DNA from: Primula veris
Taxonomy: Eukaryota; Streptophyta; Magnoliopsida; Ericales; Primulaceae
Length of the DNA: 64,000 nt
NCBI GenBank assembly: GCA_963682055.1
Contig: OY821750.1
Coordinates: 13,146,501 to 13,210,500 of the forward strand
Direction of reading: 5' to 3'
Shown here: positions 12,166 to 22,440 of the stretch, one piece after another
Layout of the letters: each line of letters starts with the position of its first letter
Position numbering within the stretch: position 1 is the stretch's first letter
Notes under the pieces: generated by a model
What the model was told of the DNA's origin: nothing
The model's database searches: none
Seen by the model: the letters and a program-made list of their open reading frames with translations, nothing else
Translations under genes and position numbers: made by a program

Positions 12166-13312
12166 TAAATAGGGTTTAGAGATAACCTGTATTTAGTAGT
12201 GTATGTGTGTGTAAGTCTTGGAACTCAGATCCTTAATTTGCATTTATATTAGGCAGATGCTCTAGGCTGAATCGTTCTTGATTGGTATGATATTTCCAAT
12301 TATATCTTGATTATATATTTATATATCTCGAGTGTATATTGCATAGATCCACTTCGTATCTTTCCTAGTTAATCCACTGACTTGACTTGCTCCAAGGAGC
12401 TTTGTTTATTCAAAAGGTTGACTGCATTTGGTAATCCAACTTAAACCTGATATTTTTCCGATCTTTTGGCCTGAATAAGGTGGAGGCATTAAGCTGGATA
12501 AACCTAGTTTTTTTATTTCTGAAACTTAAAAATCCAGCTTCTTTGCTCAATACCTGCACACTAAATGAGCCCTTAAAATGTCATCTCAAAGGCTATTTTG
12601 GTGGACTGTAGGAGAGCAAGAACAATGGAGCTAGCTCTTCAGAAATAGGTAGGGGAGCTAAACCAGTGGTCACAAGTGGTGTCTCTCTCTCTCCTTGAAC
12701 GAAAGTGTGGCAGCTCGAGTTCTAACAGGAGGAGCTAAAACGGTGAGCATTGGTGTCATCTCTCTCTCCTCCTTGAATCAAATTGTGTATTCTCACGTGT
12801 ATTCTCTCAAGGCTGAGTTATTTATAGTTTTGAACACATACCTTTTTACAAGTAATACTACTATCTATTTATAATGACAAAAATACAATCTTCTAAAATC
12901 TTCATAAATATTTATTCTTCTATCTTCATTCATCAAGATTTTCTTGATTGAATCTTTGTATCTTTGATTGATCTCAAACTTCCTTATATGCACGAAATCC
13001 TTGTTGCAATATTGAGCTCAATCTTTTAGTAGTCAACACGAAATAGTAACTGTTTAAATATAGGAGTTGTTGTTTTCTTTAAAAGAAACCTATAAAAATA
13101 ATATCTATTGAAGATAAAATCTATTTCATATAAGACCAAATAACTCCATATTTATTTCCAATCTGTTTGAATCATAAAATATGTAATGAACATAGATTGA
13201 AAACGTGATAAAGACTTATAAAGGATTAGGAGATTTAGTTAGCACAATAAAAGCAACAAGATAATATATTCTAGAGACTATATCTTTTGAAAAATTAAAC
13301 TCCTTATTTCTC
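12166..13312. other. Unassigned sequence with a degenerate tandem duplication
   Basis: No gene is seen. A degenerate duplication of about 70 bp at 12652-12790 shares GAGCTAAA, GGTGTC, TCTCTCTC and CCTTGAA blocks. A TATA-like element on the minus strand (about 12826-12836) and a TGTTGACTACT start at about 13042 hint at an old Copia-type LTR, but no second end is visible. Confidence 0.4.
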
Positions 13313-13315
13313 TAA

Positions 13316-14107
13316 TGATCTGTTTGTTTTGTTGTAAAATGGGGGTAAACAAACATTTACGGGTAAAATAGATTTTCCGGGTGATTGGTTTAACGTAAAA
13401 CATTTTTTTTGGTAAAAATTTTCCCACATATCCAGTAAAATTGGGGAAAACGATTACCCCGCAAATAAAATTGTAAACGGTTTACGAAGCCTCTCTCTAT
13501 ATTCTTTCTAATACTAGTATTATAACTATTATTAATTATAGGTCTATTCTTTTAAAATTATTTAATAATTAGTCTAATTCTATCTACTAACCAATAAAAA
13601 AAAAGGAAAAAACACGAAAAATTATAAAAAATAACAAAAATGGAAAAAAAATAAAAAACAAATCCGAAAAATCTAAAAAACCCAAGAAAATTTGAAAAAT
13701 ATAAAATCTAATTAACCAATAAAAATATAAATAAATAGGAAAAAATCTAAAAAAATAACAAAAAAATGGAAAAAATAAAACAAAAAATTCCGAAAAATCT
13801 AAAAAACCCAAGAAAATTTGAAAAAGCTAAAAATTATATGTTGAAAAATTATAAGTTATTATAAGTGACGTATATGAAATAAAATATATGTTTAGGTTAA
13901 GTTTCATATACATGTTGAGATTTTTACCAATTATTTGTTAAAAAAATAATTTGTAAAAAAAACTTGAGTTTGTATAAAATTTTAGCTGGAAAACTTTTTA
14001 TGCACCAACCGCGTGTAAATGAAAATCAAACAAAAGTTTTCAGGGTTAAACTTTCCCATTAAAATATTTTTCCCATGTAAAACTTTTACTATGAAACAAA
14101 CGGAGCC
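13316..14107. mobile_element. Probable Harbinger/Tourist-type MITE
   Basis: The left end reads TGATCTGTTTGTTTTG. The right end read inward is GGCTCCGTTTGTTTC, an imperfect terminal inverted repeat of the GG-CTGTTTG type common in plant Tourist elements. TAA flanks both sides (13313-13315 and 14108-14110). Subterminal GTAAAA and TTTTAC motifs are also arranged in inverted fashion. The interior has no transposase and is dominated by an A-rich duplication. Confidence 0.6.
13580..13832. repeat. Two A-rich 126-bp tandem units
   Basis: AACCCAAGAAAATTTGAAAAA recurs with a 126-base period (about 13680 and 13806), preceded in both copies by matching A-rich sequence with AATGGAAAAAA and CCGAAAAATCTAAAAAA blocks. 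The phenylalanine-rich minus-strand frame over it (13587-13811) is a composition artefact. Confidence 0.75.
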
Positions 14108-14339
14108 TAAAAAACATTCATTCTTTATCACTTGAATATTCTCACCACATATAAATAAAATTCCTGTAAATATATGAGATTATATGTTGCATACTTTAAT
14201 TAAAATAAGTTAAATTAAAGAACAAGTAATGCAGTAAGACAGAATATTGCGTATCAGCAGGTTGTAGCTACAGTTGTAACTGAGATTGCAACTTCACCTG
14301 TAAACATAAATCTGTCTTAACAATTAACAAGTTAGATAT
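14108..14339. other. Unassigned gap before the Copia-type LTR fragment
   Basis: No gene or terminal structure is recognised. It may include the true 3' end of the LTR fragment that follows. Confidence 0.4.
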
Positions 14340-15982
14340 CTTTACTTAAAAGTATATCTATATATATATATATATATATATATCAATATAATACTACTAC
14401 TATAATATATACTTGAATATAAAAAGTAAATGTAAGAGATTACTTGACACGTGAGTTTATACAGATTCGTATCAAGTTGAGACTACGTCCAGTCCACAAG
14501 TCCAAACTCGGACCTTGAGATTTTTATATTAACCCAAAGCTTCCTTGAGTACAGCATACCATTTATAGAATCTCCTCCTTTAGGGCAGAGTAACCCTTTA
14601 CACCACTCTTCTTTAGGAGCAGAGCTACCCATGATCTCGCTACCCAAAACTATCACTTTTCCTTGACGGACAAAGCGATCAAAAACTTTGGTTTCAAAGT
14701 GAGACTTTGGATCTATGATCCAAATAAGTTTTTCTACTTGTAGTTGTACACAAGTTGAACAATCAACAAACTTATAAACAATCTTGTTTAAAACCAATCT
14801 ATCAATGTGATCGATAGTATAAACAAGTTGGATCACACACACTCTTAAACAACAAAAATGTTTAGAAATGAATCTCACAAAATGAAAACTCTCTTTTCAC
14901 AATAATATATGATTTAGGTACTGATATATGAGAGCTGTGAGGCTTGGTTTAATGATCGACATTGCCAGTGAGTATATAAACTGGTAGGGCTTCACCGTCG
15001 ATTTTAATGAGGTACCAAGACCTTTGTATTTGACATTGTGGTAGCGTGAGTTGTTTATTATGAGGTTAGGGGTCTATTTATAGTGTGGGAGGTATAGATG
15101 TCCATTGTAGAAGATCTTTCATTTGAATTTCAAAAACAGCATAATCCAACCGATTAGATTATAAACCAACCGATTGGTTTCTTGAGATTTGGTCTAACGG
15201 TCACCCATTTTGAATCTCGAATATCTCGCATGTTAATGACTCTAATTGGGAATGATATTTACCATAATACTCATTTGATGCTGTATTAAGTCCACAACCG
15301 ATTCGCTCCTAAGTTGGAACCTTTTTTAATATATTTTCGAGTCTTCAAAAGTAGCATCTTAACTTTCCATATACACACTACCTAATCGGTTGGACATTAT
15401 TCTAACCGATTGGAAAGTCTCTCATTTTCTCAATTTCAAATTTAAATTTTCTTTGAAGATGTTGAACAATTATATTGATTTCCTATCAATATATATAACG
15501 GTCGCCAATGATTTAAATTGTATTTAAACAATTTCAAATCATTTCCTTTAGTTGAAAATCCACCAATTAAACTCTTTGATCATTTCCCTTGATTCTCTTG
15601 ATCTCCATTAATCTTAATAACCAATTCCTACTGATTTTCTTTATGCTTGTCATCCTTAATTAAGATAAATAAATCATTCCTTGATTTATTTAATTCACAT
15701 TTCTGTATCATCTAACCGATTGGTTTCTACTTTAATCAGTTGGATTCTTTAGCTGGTTAATTTCCTATTAAGCGATTGCATTTTTATTCTTCAACAATAT
15801 AATACTTAAGTTCAATAGTAGATTTCCTTGATAATTAACTTCTTTATATGAACGACTTGAACCCGTAATTCATCTGTATAAACTAGTTGAAAGAATTAGT
15901 ACAACGATACTTGTTGTATATATCTCGTTTGTTATCATCAAAACGCTTATTCAATTAAGTATAATTGAAGATTGGTTCAACA
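14340..15982 (-). repeat. Copia-type solo LTR or LTR fragment
   Basis: The right end TTGGTTCAACA (15972-15982) is, on the minus strand, a TGTTGAACCAA start typical of Copia LTRs. A minus-strand TATA box lies at 15075-15082. Further downstream on that strand a GGACTGGACGTAG stretch followed by ACTCACGTGTCAAG resembles the U5 end of large plant Copia LTRs. The 131-codon frame at 14483-14878 (minus) lies in the transcribed part and has no known domain. The left end is not defined; an AT microsatellite (14359-14383) lies inside. The right end abuts the FLD inverted repeat exactly. Confidence 0.55.
15075..15082 (-). promoter_or_regulatory. TATA box of the Copia-type LTR
   Basis: The minus strand reads TATAAATA within an ACACTATAAATAGACCCC context, about 900 bases into the LTR from its TG start. 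The placement suits a U3/R boundary, with transcription running leftwards. Confidence 0.6.
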
Positions 15983-16636
15983 GATACGCTACGAGTGAAT
16001 TAATTGAAGACCTAGGGACTAAATTGTTCACATTTTCAAATCTGGGGGAATAAATGAAATTTATTATCGTGGATCAGCCCTATACAGTGCTATAAGTTAC
16101 ATTTCGTTTTAGATTAAAGATCAATATCATTACTTAGTGCAAGATCAGATCCAGACGGACCTCGCCTTGTCGTGATAAGAGAAGCGAAGCCCATTCTATT
16201 TGAGAAATTATAATAAGGCTGCACAAAAGGGGGAAAGCCTCTCACAACATTATGTTATGAGACTGGGTCACTTCAGCCATCATTCTAATGATTCATCAAT
16301 GTGGTGGTTACCAGATCAACCTCAAACTATCATTTAGGTTAACTTATATATATCAGAGTTTATGCTTTGCGGCGCATCCGTCTGCAATAAATAGGAACTT
16401 GCCATTTCAAGCCGTTTCTATTTCAGTATAATCTTTTCCCATTTTTCCTTTTATTTTTATTTGTCATTTGATGATTAGATAGGAAATCTAACTGAAGTTC
16501 GAGAGTCATTATTGGCTCATAGTTTCTTCTGTAAAGCCTCGGCATTCTATTTTGGGCTTGTCACCAGTTTCTACTTATAGTTCTTGCAATATGTGAACCT
16601 GGAGAATACATATAGTGAGGTTTAAGTTATAGATTA

Positions 16637-17505
16637 ATGAATTCCTCAGATCAGAACCAAAACCCTACTCCTACTTCTGTACCAAATTTTAATAAGCTTC
16701 TCCTTCTATATGTACAAAGGAACCGAAAACAAACTAGCAGCAACCCAATACTGTCCAACCGGGGACTCGGAAGAACCAAGCAAACAAATCCCCATCATCA
16801 GTACCAGACACAAAGTCCAAAAAAATTAGATCTAAATATTCTGATTAACCTGTACAAAACGTTGTTCCCGATGTGTCTAATGATATAATCATTATTATCA
16901 AAACACAACCGTCGAGGCTGAAACCGCCTTCAGCACTGGTTTCCCCTCGGATTTACTTACAGACGAGGAAATACATGTGGGGGTAGTTTCTGTAGTTGGG
17001 GGGATAGAGCAAATAAATTATGTACTCATAAGGTACCACATTATTACGCATGGCGTGAAAACGTTTGGAATTGAGTCTCCAAAGAGATGTTTATCGAAAT
17101 TGTACCTCCGTAGTGTAGAAAACTGTTGGAATCTTCTTATAACTATTTAGTATAGTATGGGTACATAAACTTTGGTGTTTCTTGTGAAATAAGGGAGAAA
17201 ATACCCGTAAAACCAACACAGTAAAGTGTAGTTATAATTAGTGTTGGTTTTGCGGGATTGGCTGCTGCATTACAGCTAAGGAGATTTGGATTTGAAGTAA
17301 TTGTTATGGAAGGCAGAAAAAGAGCGGGTGGGCATGTAACTCCTGGAAAGTCGAATAGGGTAATAAATTTGCTGCTGATTTAGGAGGGAGTATATTACCA
17401 AGTACAATCGGGAACCCACATTGTACTATGGCTAAACAACTATTTTTCTCTCCATATATAATCAGAGACAAGTGCCTTTATATAGACAAGATGGGAAACT
17501 TGTAA
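16637..17505 (+). pseudogene. FLD: FLD-like pseudogene, copy A (5' fragment)
   Basis: FLD is a SWIRM plus FAD-dependent amine-oxidase protein related to the LSD1 histone demethylases, acting in the nucleus to repress FLC. This copy starts at the ATG at 16637 (MNSSDQNQNP). Across shifting frames it shows the low-complexity N-terminus, an LFPMCLM segment, the SWIRM region (matched in the better-preserved copy C), and the beginning of the FAD-binding domain, including an RQL-like stretch and a GG-ILPSTIGNP segment. It ends near a RDKCLYID-like stretch at 17505. The family protein is several times longer, so only the first third is present. Stops and indels break the frame. The flank upstream of the ATG is shared with copies B and C, so this is a DNA-level duplication, not a retrocopy. 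Confidence 0.75.
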
Positions 17506-17589
17506 ACCAACTCAATTAAGAGGCACGCCACAAAATAAGAGACAAGTGCCCCTTAGTTTTTCTACCTTCTACTTTTGAGTCCATATCTA
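17506..17589. other. Spacer between the inverted-repeat arms
   Basis: About 85 bases separate the arms. They include a second GAGACAAGTGCC motif (17541-17552) that is also present at the copy C junction. A spacer this short leaves room for a hairpin loop. Confidence 0.6.
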
Positions 17590-18458
17590 GGTTTATAGGT
17601 TTCCCATCTTGTCTATATAACGGGCACATGTGTATGATTTTGTGAAAAGAGAAAAAGAGATGTTTAGCCATAGTACAAAGTGAGTTCCTGAGAGTACTTG
17701 TTAATACACTACCTCCTAAATCATCAGCAAATTTATTACCCTTTTCGACTTGTCAGTATTTAACACGCCCACCCGCTGTTTTTATGCCTTCCAAAACAAT
17801 TACTTCTAATCCAAATCTCCTTACCTATCGTTCAGCAGCCAACCCCGCCAAACCACCACCAATTATAACTATTCTTGACTTTGTTTACTGGTATTTTCTC
17901 CTCTATTTCACGAGCAACCCCAAAGTATATGTACACATACGAATCTAAATAATTATAAGCAGATTCCAACAGTTTTCTACAATATGGAGGTACACTTTCG
18001 ATAAACATCTCTTTCGAGACCCAACTCTACACGCTCTCACACCATTGCGTAATAATGAGGTTCCTTATGAGTACATAATTTATTTGCTCTATCCCTCCAA
18101 CTACAGAAACTACCACATGTATTTTCTCGTCTGTATGTGTATCCGAGGGGAAACTAGCGGTGAGGGCGGTTTCAGCCTCGGCGGTTGTGTTTTTATTAAT
18201 TATGATTATATCATCTTACACATCGGGAACAACATTTAGTACGCATAAAGCATAATATTTAGATCTATTTTTTTTGGATTTTATGTCAGGTACTGAGGAT
18301 GGGGATTTGTTTGCCTAGTTCTTTCGAGTTCCCGGTTGGGCAGTATTGGGTTGTCTGCTAGCTTGTTTTCTCTTCCTTTGTACACATAGAGGGAGAAGCC
18401 TATTCAAATTAGTTCCTGAAGTAGGAGTAGGGTTTTGGTTTTGATCTGAAGAATTCAT
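17590..18458 (-). pseudogene. FLD: FLD-like pseudogene, copy B (5' fragment)
   Basis: Reverse-complement partner of copy A, with its ATG at 18458. The same pieces are present in order: N-terminal leader, SWIRM-like region, FAD-binding glycine-rich stretch around 17850, and the GRKR-like motif near 17780, ending where the arms meet near 17590. Frames are broken by several indels and stops. It shares with copy C the GAGACAAGTGCCCCTTA junction sequence beyond the coding end (17541 here, 21511 in C), so B and C have the same truncation history. It cannot encode a working oxidase. Confidence 0.75.
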
Positions 18459-18862
18459 TAATCTATAACTTAAACCTTACTATATGTATTCTTCATGTTT
18501 ACAGATTGCAAGAAACTAGAAGTAGAACATGGTGACAAGCCCAAAATTGAATGAGAAGGCTTTATAAAAGAAACTATGATCCAATAATGACCCTCGAACT
18601 TCAGTTAGATTTCCTATCTAATCATCAACTAATAAATAAAAATAAAAGGAAAAAAAGAAAAGATAATATTGAAATAGAAATGGTTTGAGATGGCAAGTTC
18701 CTATTAAAGATGGCTGCGTCGCAAAGCATAAGCTCTGATATATTTATATGCTAACCTAAATGATAGTACGAGATTCGTCTGGTAACCAGCACAGCGATGA
18801 GGCGTTAAAATGATGGCTAAAGTAACCCAGTCTCATAACATAATGATGTGAGAGGCTTTTCC

Positions 18863-19153
18863 TGTGATGACCCAGAATTCCAGGAAGGAATTTCTGTGGG
18901 GCGGTGTTGTGCGTCAGTCACACATCGGCCAGATATGAGAGTACTCGTGTAGTATATTAGCTTAAAGATCTATTTCCTATCAACAAGGCCTTTTAAATCC
19001 GTGCGGCACAAAAGCGAGGACGAAACTTCACAGTTAAGCGTGCTTATCTTGGAGTAGTACCAGGATGGGTGACCCCCCTGGAAAGTTGTGCCAAAGTGGA
19101 CAATATTGTTGATACGGACGTGACGGTTCGGTCCATGAGGCCGGGTCGTTACA
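18863..19153 (+). mobile_element. Cassandra-type solo LTR
   Basis: A 291-bp block starting TGTGATGACCC and ending GGGTCGTTACA interrupts arm B. It is absent from the equivalent places in arm A (about 16225-16235) and copy C (about 22985-22995), which run straight through GGCTTTCCCCCTT. Flanks TTTCC and TCCCC are a degraded 5-bp duplication. It contains a 5S rRNA-like segment, the hallmark of Cassandra TRIM elements, whose LTRs carry a 5S-derived pol III promoter. No second LTR is present, so it is a solo LTR. Confidence 0.85.
19026..19087 (+). other. 5S rRNA-like segment within the Cassandra LTR
   Basis: CAGTTAAGCGTGCTTATCTT and the following GGAGTAGTACCAGGATGGGT, then GACCCCCCTGGAAAGT, align with the 3' half of plant 5S rRNA, which holds the internal A box, intermediate element and C box. 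It differs from true 5S at several bases and lacks the 5' half, so it is not a functional rRNA gene. It could still bind TFIIIA/pol III. Confidence 0.85.
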
Positions 19154-19412
19154 TCCCCCCTTGTATGCAGCCTTTTTATAATTTCTCCAATAGAATGGGC
19201 TTCGCTTCTCTTGTCACGACAAGGCGGGGTCCGTCTGAATCTGATCTTACCCTAAGTAACGATATTGATCCTTGATCTGAGTATAGAAAAAATGTAACTT
19301 GTAGCAGTGTATAGGATTGATCCACGATAATAAATTTCATTTATTCCTCCAGAATTTGAAAATGTGCACAATTTAGTCCGTGGATTTTTAATTAATTCAC
19401 TCATGGCGTATC

Positions 19413-20361
19413 AGTCCTTAGCATAAATGGATTTCTTCAATTAGCGGAGAATGTTGGCGAAGGAAGAAGCTTTATTAATAAAATCAGTAAAGTAAAACCA
19501 ACAGAAAATATATAGTTTCTTCCCAAAAATTGGAAATGAATTGAAAAGGGAAAGAAAGCGTGCCTAGTAGGCACCTAATATCTTAAGCTGCCTCTCTTTC
19601 AAGAAAGCAAACTTTTTTCCCCACCCTACATCCTCTTTTCCGGAGGGCGTCAAATCTACACTTTACATAAAGTCTATTATTCGTTTAAATTCTTCCGAAA
19701 CACCAGAGAACTACTAGCTTATAGATACTATGTGATTGATATTCTGCGATATGCTTAGGGGGGCGACCCAATATACTTTATGTTCATTTTCCTAAAATAT
19801 TTCCCATTGGATATATTTAGCAAGACCTGTTAACTATTCAGGAACCTACTTGATATGACATACACTAAAGTGAAAACACTATGAACATTAAAGCATGCGG
19901 AACTTTTCTCTTCTTTTTTGTTAAGAGCTCGGGTAGGAAACTGAATGTCCCATTATTCTCTTCGACACATATACAGTAATCGCTTTGATGGTGCTTAAAT
20001 TCCAAATGTGCAGCCAACACATGAACAATGTTGACAACATGGATGTCAATTAATAAGTGGCATTATGAAACTCTAAAATATACATACAGCTGATGTTCCC
20101 TTAATTGGATAATATATCATTCAAATTTCTTCACACCAAAAACAGCTATGCATTCATCTGAAAAGATATACTACAAGTGTACACGTAAGTAACAGTAGAA
20201 ATGAAGGACACGATAAAAAAAACTGATCGAGGGTAAAGTGTTATATTAATTTCAAGGTAATCTGAAAAAGTCAATCATGAATATTAAAAAGAGTAAGGTT
20301 AAACCTAAAACAAGGTCAATACAATGGTGATGATCTAAGCACCACCAATAAATAACATTAT
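19413..20361. other. Flank of arm B, partly shared with copy C
   Basis: No gene. A unit at about 19745-19860 containing GATATGCTTAGG, ACTTTATGTTCA and TTCAGGAACCTACTTGATA recurs twice beside copy C (about 23145-23250 and 23262-23350). This shows the B/C duplication extended past the FLD promoter. The remainder is unassigned. Confidence 0.55.
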
Positions 20362-20589
20362 GGTCATGTTTGTTTGCAGAATAGTATAAGAGGGTATAGT
20401 TTATACCTAGATATTATTAGTGGGATAGATACGACCATCATATAAATGGTATTAATTATATCCCTTTATTAGCATAAATTATATTATAATCAGTATTATC
20501 CCTTATATATAATAGCAAACAAGTTATAACATAGATCACACGATACTAATAATCTTATACCACCTCTTATACCGTAAACAAACATAGCC
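20362..20589. mobile_element. Small MITE with ~28-bp terminal inverted repeats
   Basis: The left end GGTCATGTTTGTTTGC, followed by GTATAAGAGGG, is mirrored by the right end, which read inward is GGCTATGTTTGTTTAC followed by GGTATAAGAGG. Flanks are TTA (plus one T) and TAA, close to the TWA duplication of Harbinger elements but not a perfect pair. It is 228 bp and AT-rich with no coding. Confidence 0.55.
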
Positions 20590-20924
20590 TAATAGTACAA
20601 ATGAGGACCAAACAAATTTGTAAGGACACAAAAGAAAAGGATAAATCACAATCATATATTGCCTTTTCCGCTTTCAATCTAATTAAGTGGAAAGCAATAA
20701 AACTTTTTGTAACTTTCTAAGAAAATCCCTAAGCCGGGAGAGAATATATAACAGAAAAACTCACTCATCCGTACTATAGTAATAATATAATACCTTGAAC
20801 AAGGTAGACGGGATATTGATGAGTTATACACCATGAATAGGCACCAAACTAAGGAACATAATCCGACAAATAATGATATAAAAAAAGATAATTCAAATTC
20901 AAATATATTTAATATTCACTTTTT
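20590..20924. other. Unassigned; likely FLD-like intron sequence at its right end
   Basis: No gene. The last bases adjoin a GTAAAAAG donor-like junction at the edge of the FLD-like copy C exon (minus strand), so part of this stretch may be decayed intron. Confidence 0.4.
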
Positions 20925-21188
20925 ACCTCTAAGAATCTCAAGCACCCGAGTGACTGCATCAGTAGGAGGCATACTCTCAAATGTATGTGCAACTTCACCA
21001 GCCACCAAAGCAATCAAAAGAGCACAACCAGCTACAGTTCCATAACTATAAAAGATAAAAAAAATCCCCTCGGGGACTTGGATCATCCGTGAGATGGCCA
21101 AAGGTGTCAAGATCAACTCCCCAAAACACCTCAGGAAATAGCATTACGAACTTGTTTAGCAAACCAAAATCTAGTCTTTTAATCCCGT

Positions 21189-21380
21189 CCACACTACAAA
21201 CTAATGTTGATTTAGTGAGAATAAAAAATTGTCACAAGCATGTCACTAATTAAAAAACCTGCCACAAATTGACTAAACTGTTACAAACTCGTCACAAAAA
21301 CCGTAGCTAATAAGTTTGTCATAAAAAATACCGTCACAAATCCCGTATGTAGCTACTTGAGTATATTTTTTGTAGTACCA
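21189..21380. mobile_element. CACTA-type MITE inside FLD-like copy C
   Basis: The element (21192-21377, 186 bp) starts CACTACAAA and ends TTTTGTAGTA, a one-base variant of the CACTA end. It is flanked by CCA on both sides, a 3-bp duplication typical of CACTA elements. Removing it with one CCA rejoins the FLD-like frame (codons for RKL then DGIKRL on the minus strand), which independently confirms the borders. Confidence 0.85.
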
Positions 21381-22234
21381 GTTTCCTCTAAGGCAACTCT
21401 GGGATAAAATTACTAGACCCGGTTTTCAAAACCCTAATGGAACAATACACAATACCATATCACCCTCGAAGACTTGTGTCCCAGCGAAAACATGCACCCC
21501 ACTACCAGAGACAAGTGCCCCTTAATTTTTCTACCTTTGAGTCTATAACTGGGTTTAGAGATTTCCCATATTGTCTATATAAGGGGCACTTGTCTCTGAT
21601 TTTTGCGAATAGAGAAAAATAGTTGTTTAGCCATAATACAAAGTGGGTTCCCGAGAGTACTTGTTAAGACACTCCCTCCTCAATCAGCAACAAATTTATT
21701 ACCCTTTTCGACTTGCCAGGAGTTAACACTCCTACCCGTTCTTTTTCTGCCTTCCAAAACAGTTACTTCTAATCCAAATCTCATTAGTTGTCGTGTAGAA
21801 GCCAACCCCGCCAAACCAGCCCCATCGATAACTATTCTCGACTTTATTGGTTTTACTGGTAGTTTCCCCCTTATTCCACTAGCAACCCCAAAATTTATGT
21901 ACTCAAACGAATCTAAATAATTATAACCAGATTCCAAAAACTTTCTACAATATGGAGGTACAGATTCAATAAGCATCTCTTTCGAAACCCAATTCCATTT
22001 CGTAATAATGTTGTCCCTTGTGAGTACATAATTTATTTCCTCTATCACTCCAGCTACAGAAACTATCCCCACATGTATTTCCTCTTCTGTAAGGTTATCC
22101 GAGGGAAAACCAGCGTTAATGGCTGTTTCAGCCTCGGGGGTTGTGTTTTTATTAATCATCAGACACATTGGGAACAAGGGTTTGTACAAATAAATCACAA
22201 TATTTAGATCTATTTTTTTTTGGATTTTGTGACT

Positions 22235-22440
22235 GGTCACTATAAGAAAAAGTTCATTTAGCATCATAATTTTTTTCAGTTACGTTGTTAAACTGGTTGT
22301 GGCTAAATTTTAGCAACAATTTAACAACAAATAGCAACATAATTTGTTGCTAAACTCTTTCTAAAATTTAGCCACAATCACTTTATCAACATAACCGAAA
22401 ACAAATTATGATGCTAAATAAACTTTTTCTTGTAGTGGGT
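22235..22440. mobile_element. CACTA-type MITE upstream in FLD-like copy C
   Basis: The element is 22238-22437, 200 bp. About 35 bases at each end form an almost perfect inverted repeat: left CACTATAAGAAAAAGTT, right read inward CACTACAAGAAAAAGTT, both continuing TATTTAGCATCATAATTT-like. Target duplication GGT on both sides. Copies A and B lack it at the same place, so it inserted after the duplication. Confidence 0.9.

Larger units (their letters stand above)
15983..19412. repeat. Large inverted repeat with FLD-like 5' gene fragments in both arms
   Basis: Arm A (15983-about 17505) reappears as reverse complement in arm B (about 17590-19412), separated by only about 85 bases. Each arm holds about 650 bp of upstream flank and about 870 bp of FLD-like coding sequence, with start codons at the outer sides and the truncated coding ends meeting in the centre. 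Outer ends match at GATACGCTACGAG (15983) and CTCATGGCGTATC (19400-19412). Identity is perhaps 80-88% by eye. Arm B carries a later 291-bp LTR insertion. A read-through transcript could fold into a long imperfect hairpin. Confidence 0.85.

Noticed and set aside
12826..13042. Second Copia-type solo LTR on the minus strand
   Set aside because: A TATA-like box and a TGTTGAC start are visible, but no other end or target duplication.
13587..13811. Phe-rich minus-strand frame that looks like a membrane protein
   Set aside because: Reverse reading of an A-rich tandem duplication inside a MITE.
14483..14878. 131-codon minus-strand frame
   Set aside because: It falls in the U5/R part of a Copia-type LTR; no domain recognised. 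Kept only as part of the LTR.
19026..19087. Functional 5S rRNA gene
   Set aside because: Only the 3' half is present, with substitutions, and it lies between LTR ends; better explained as Cassandra.
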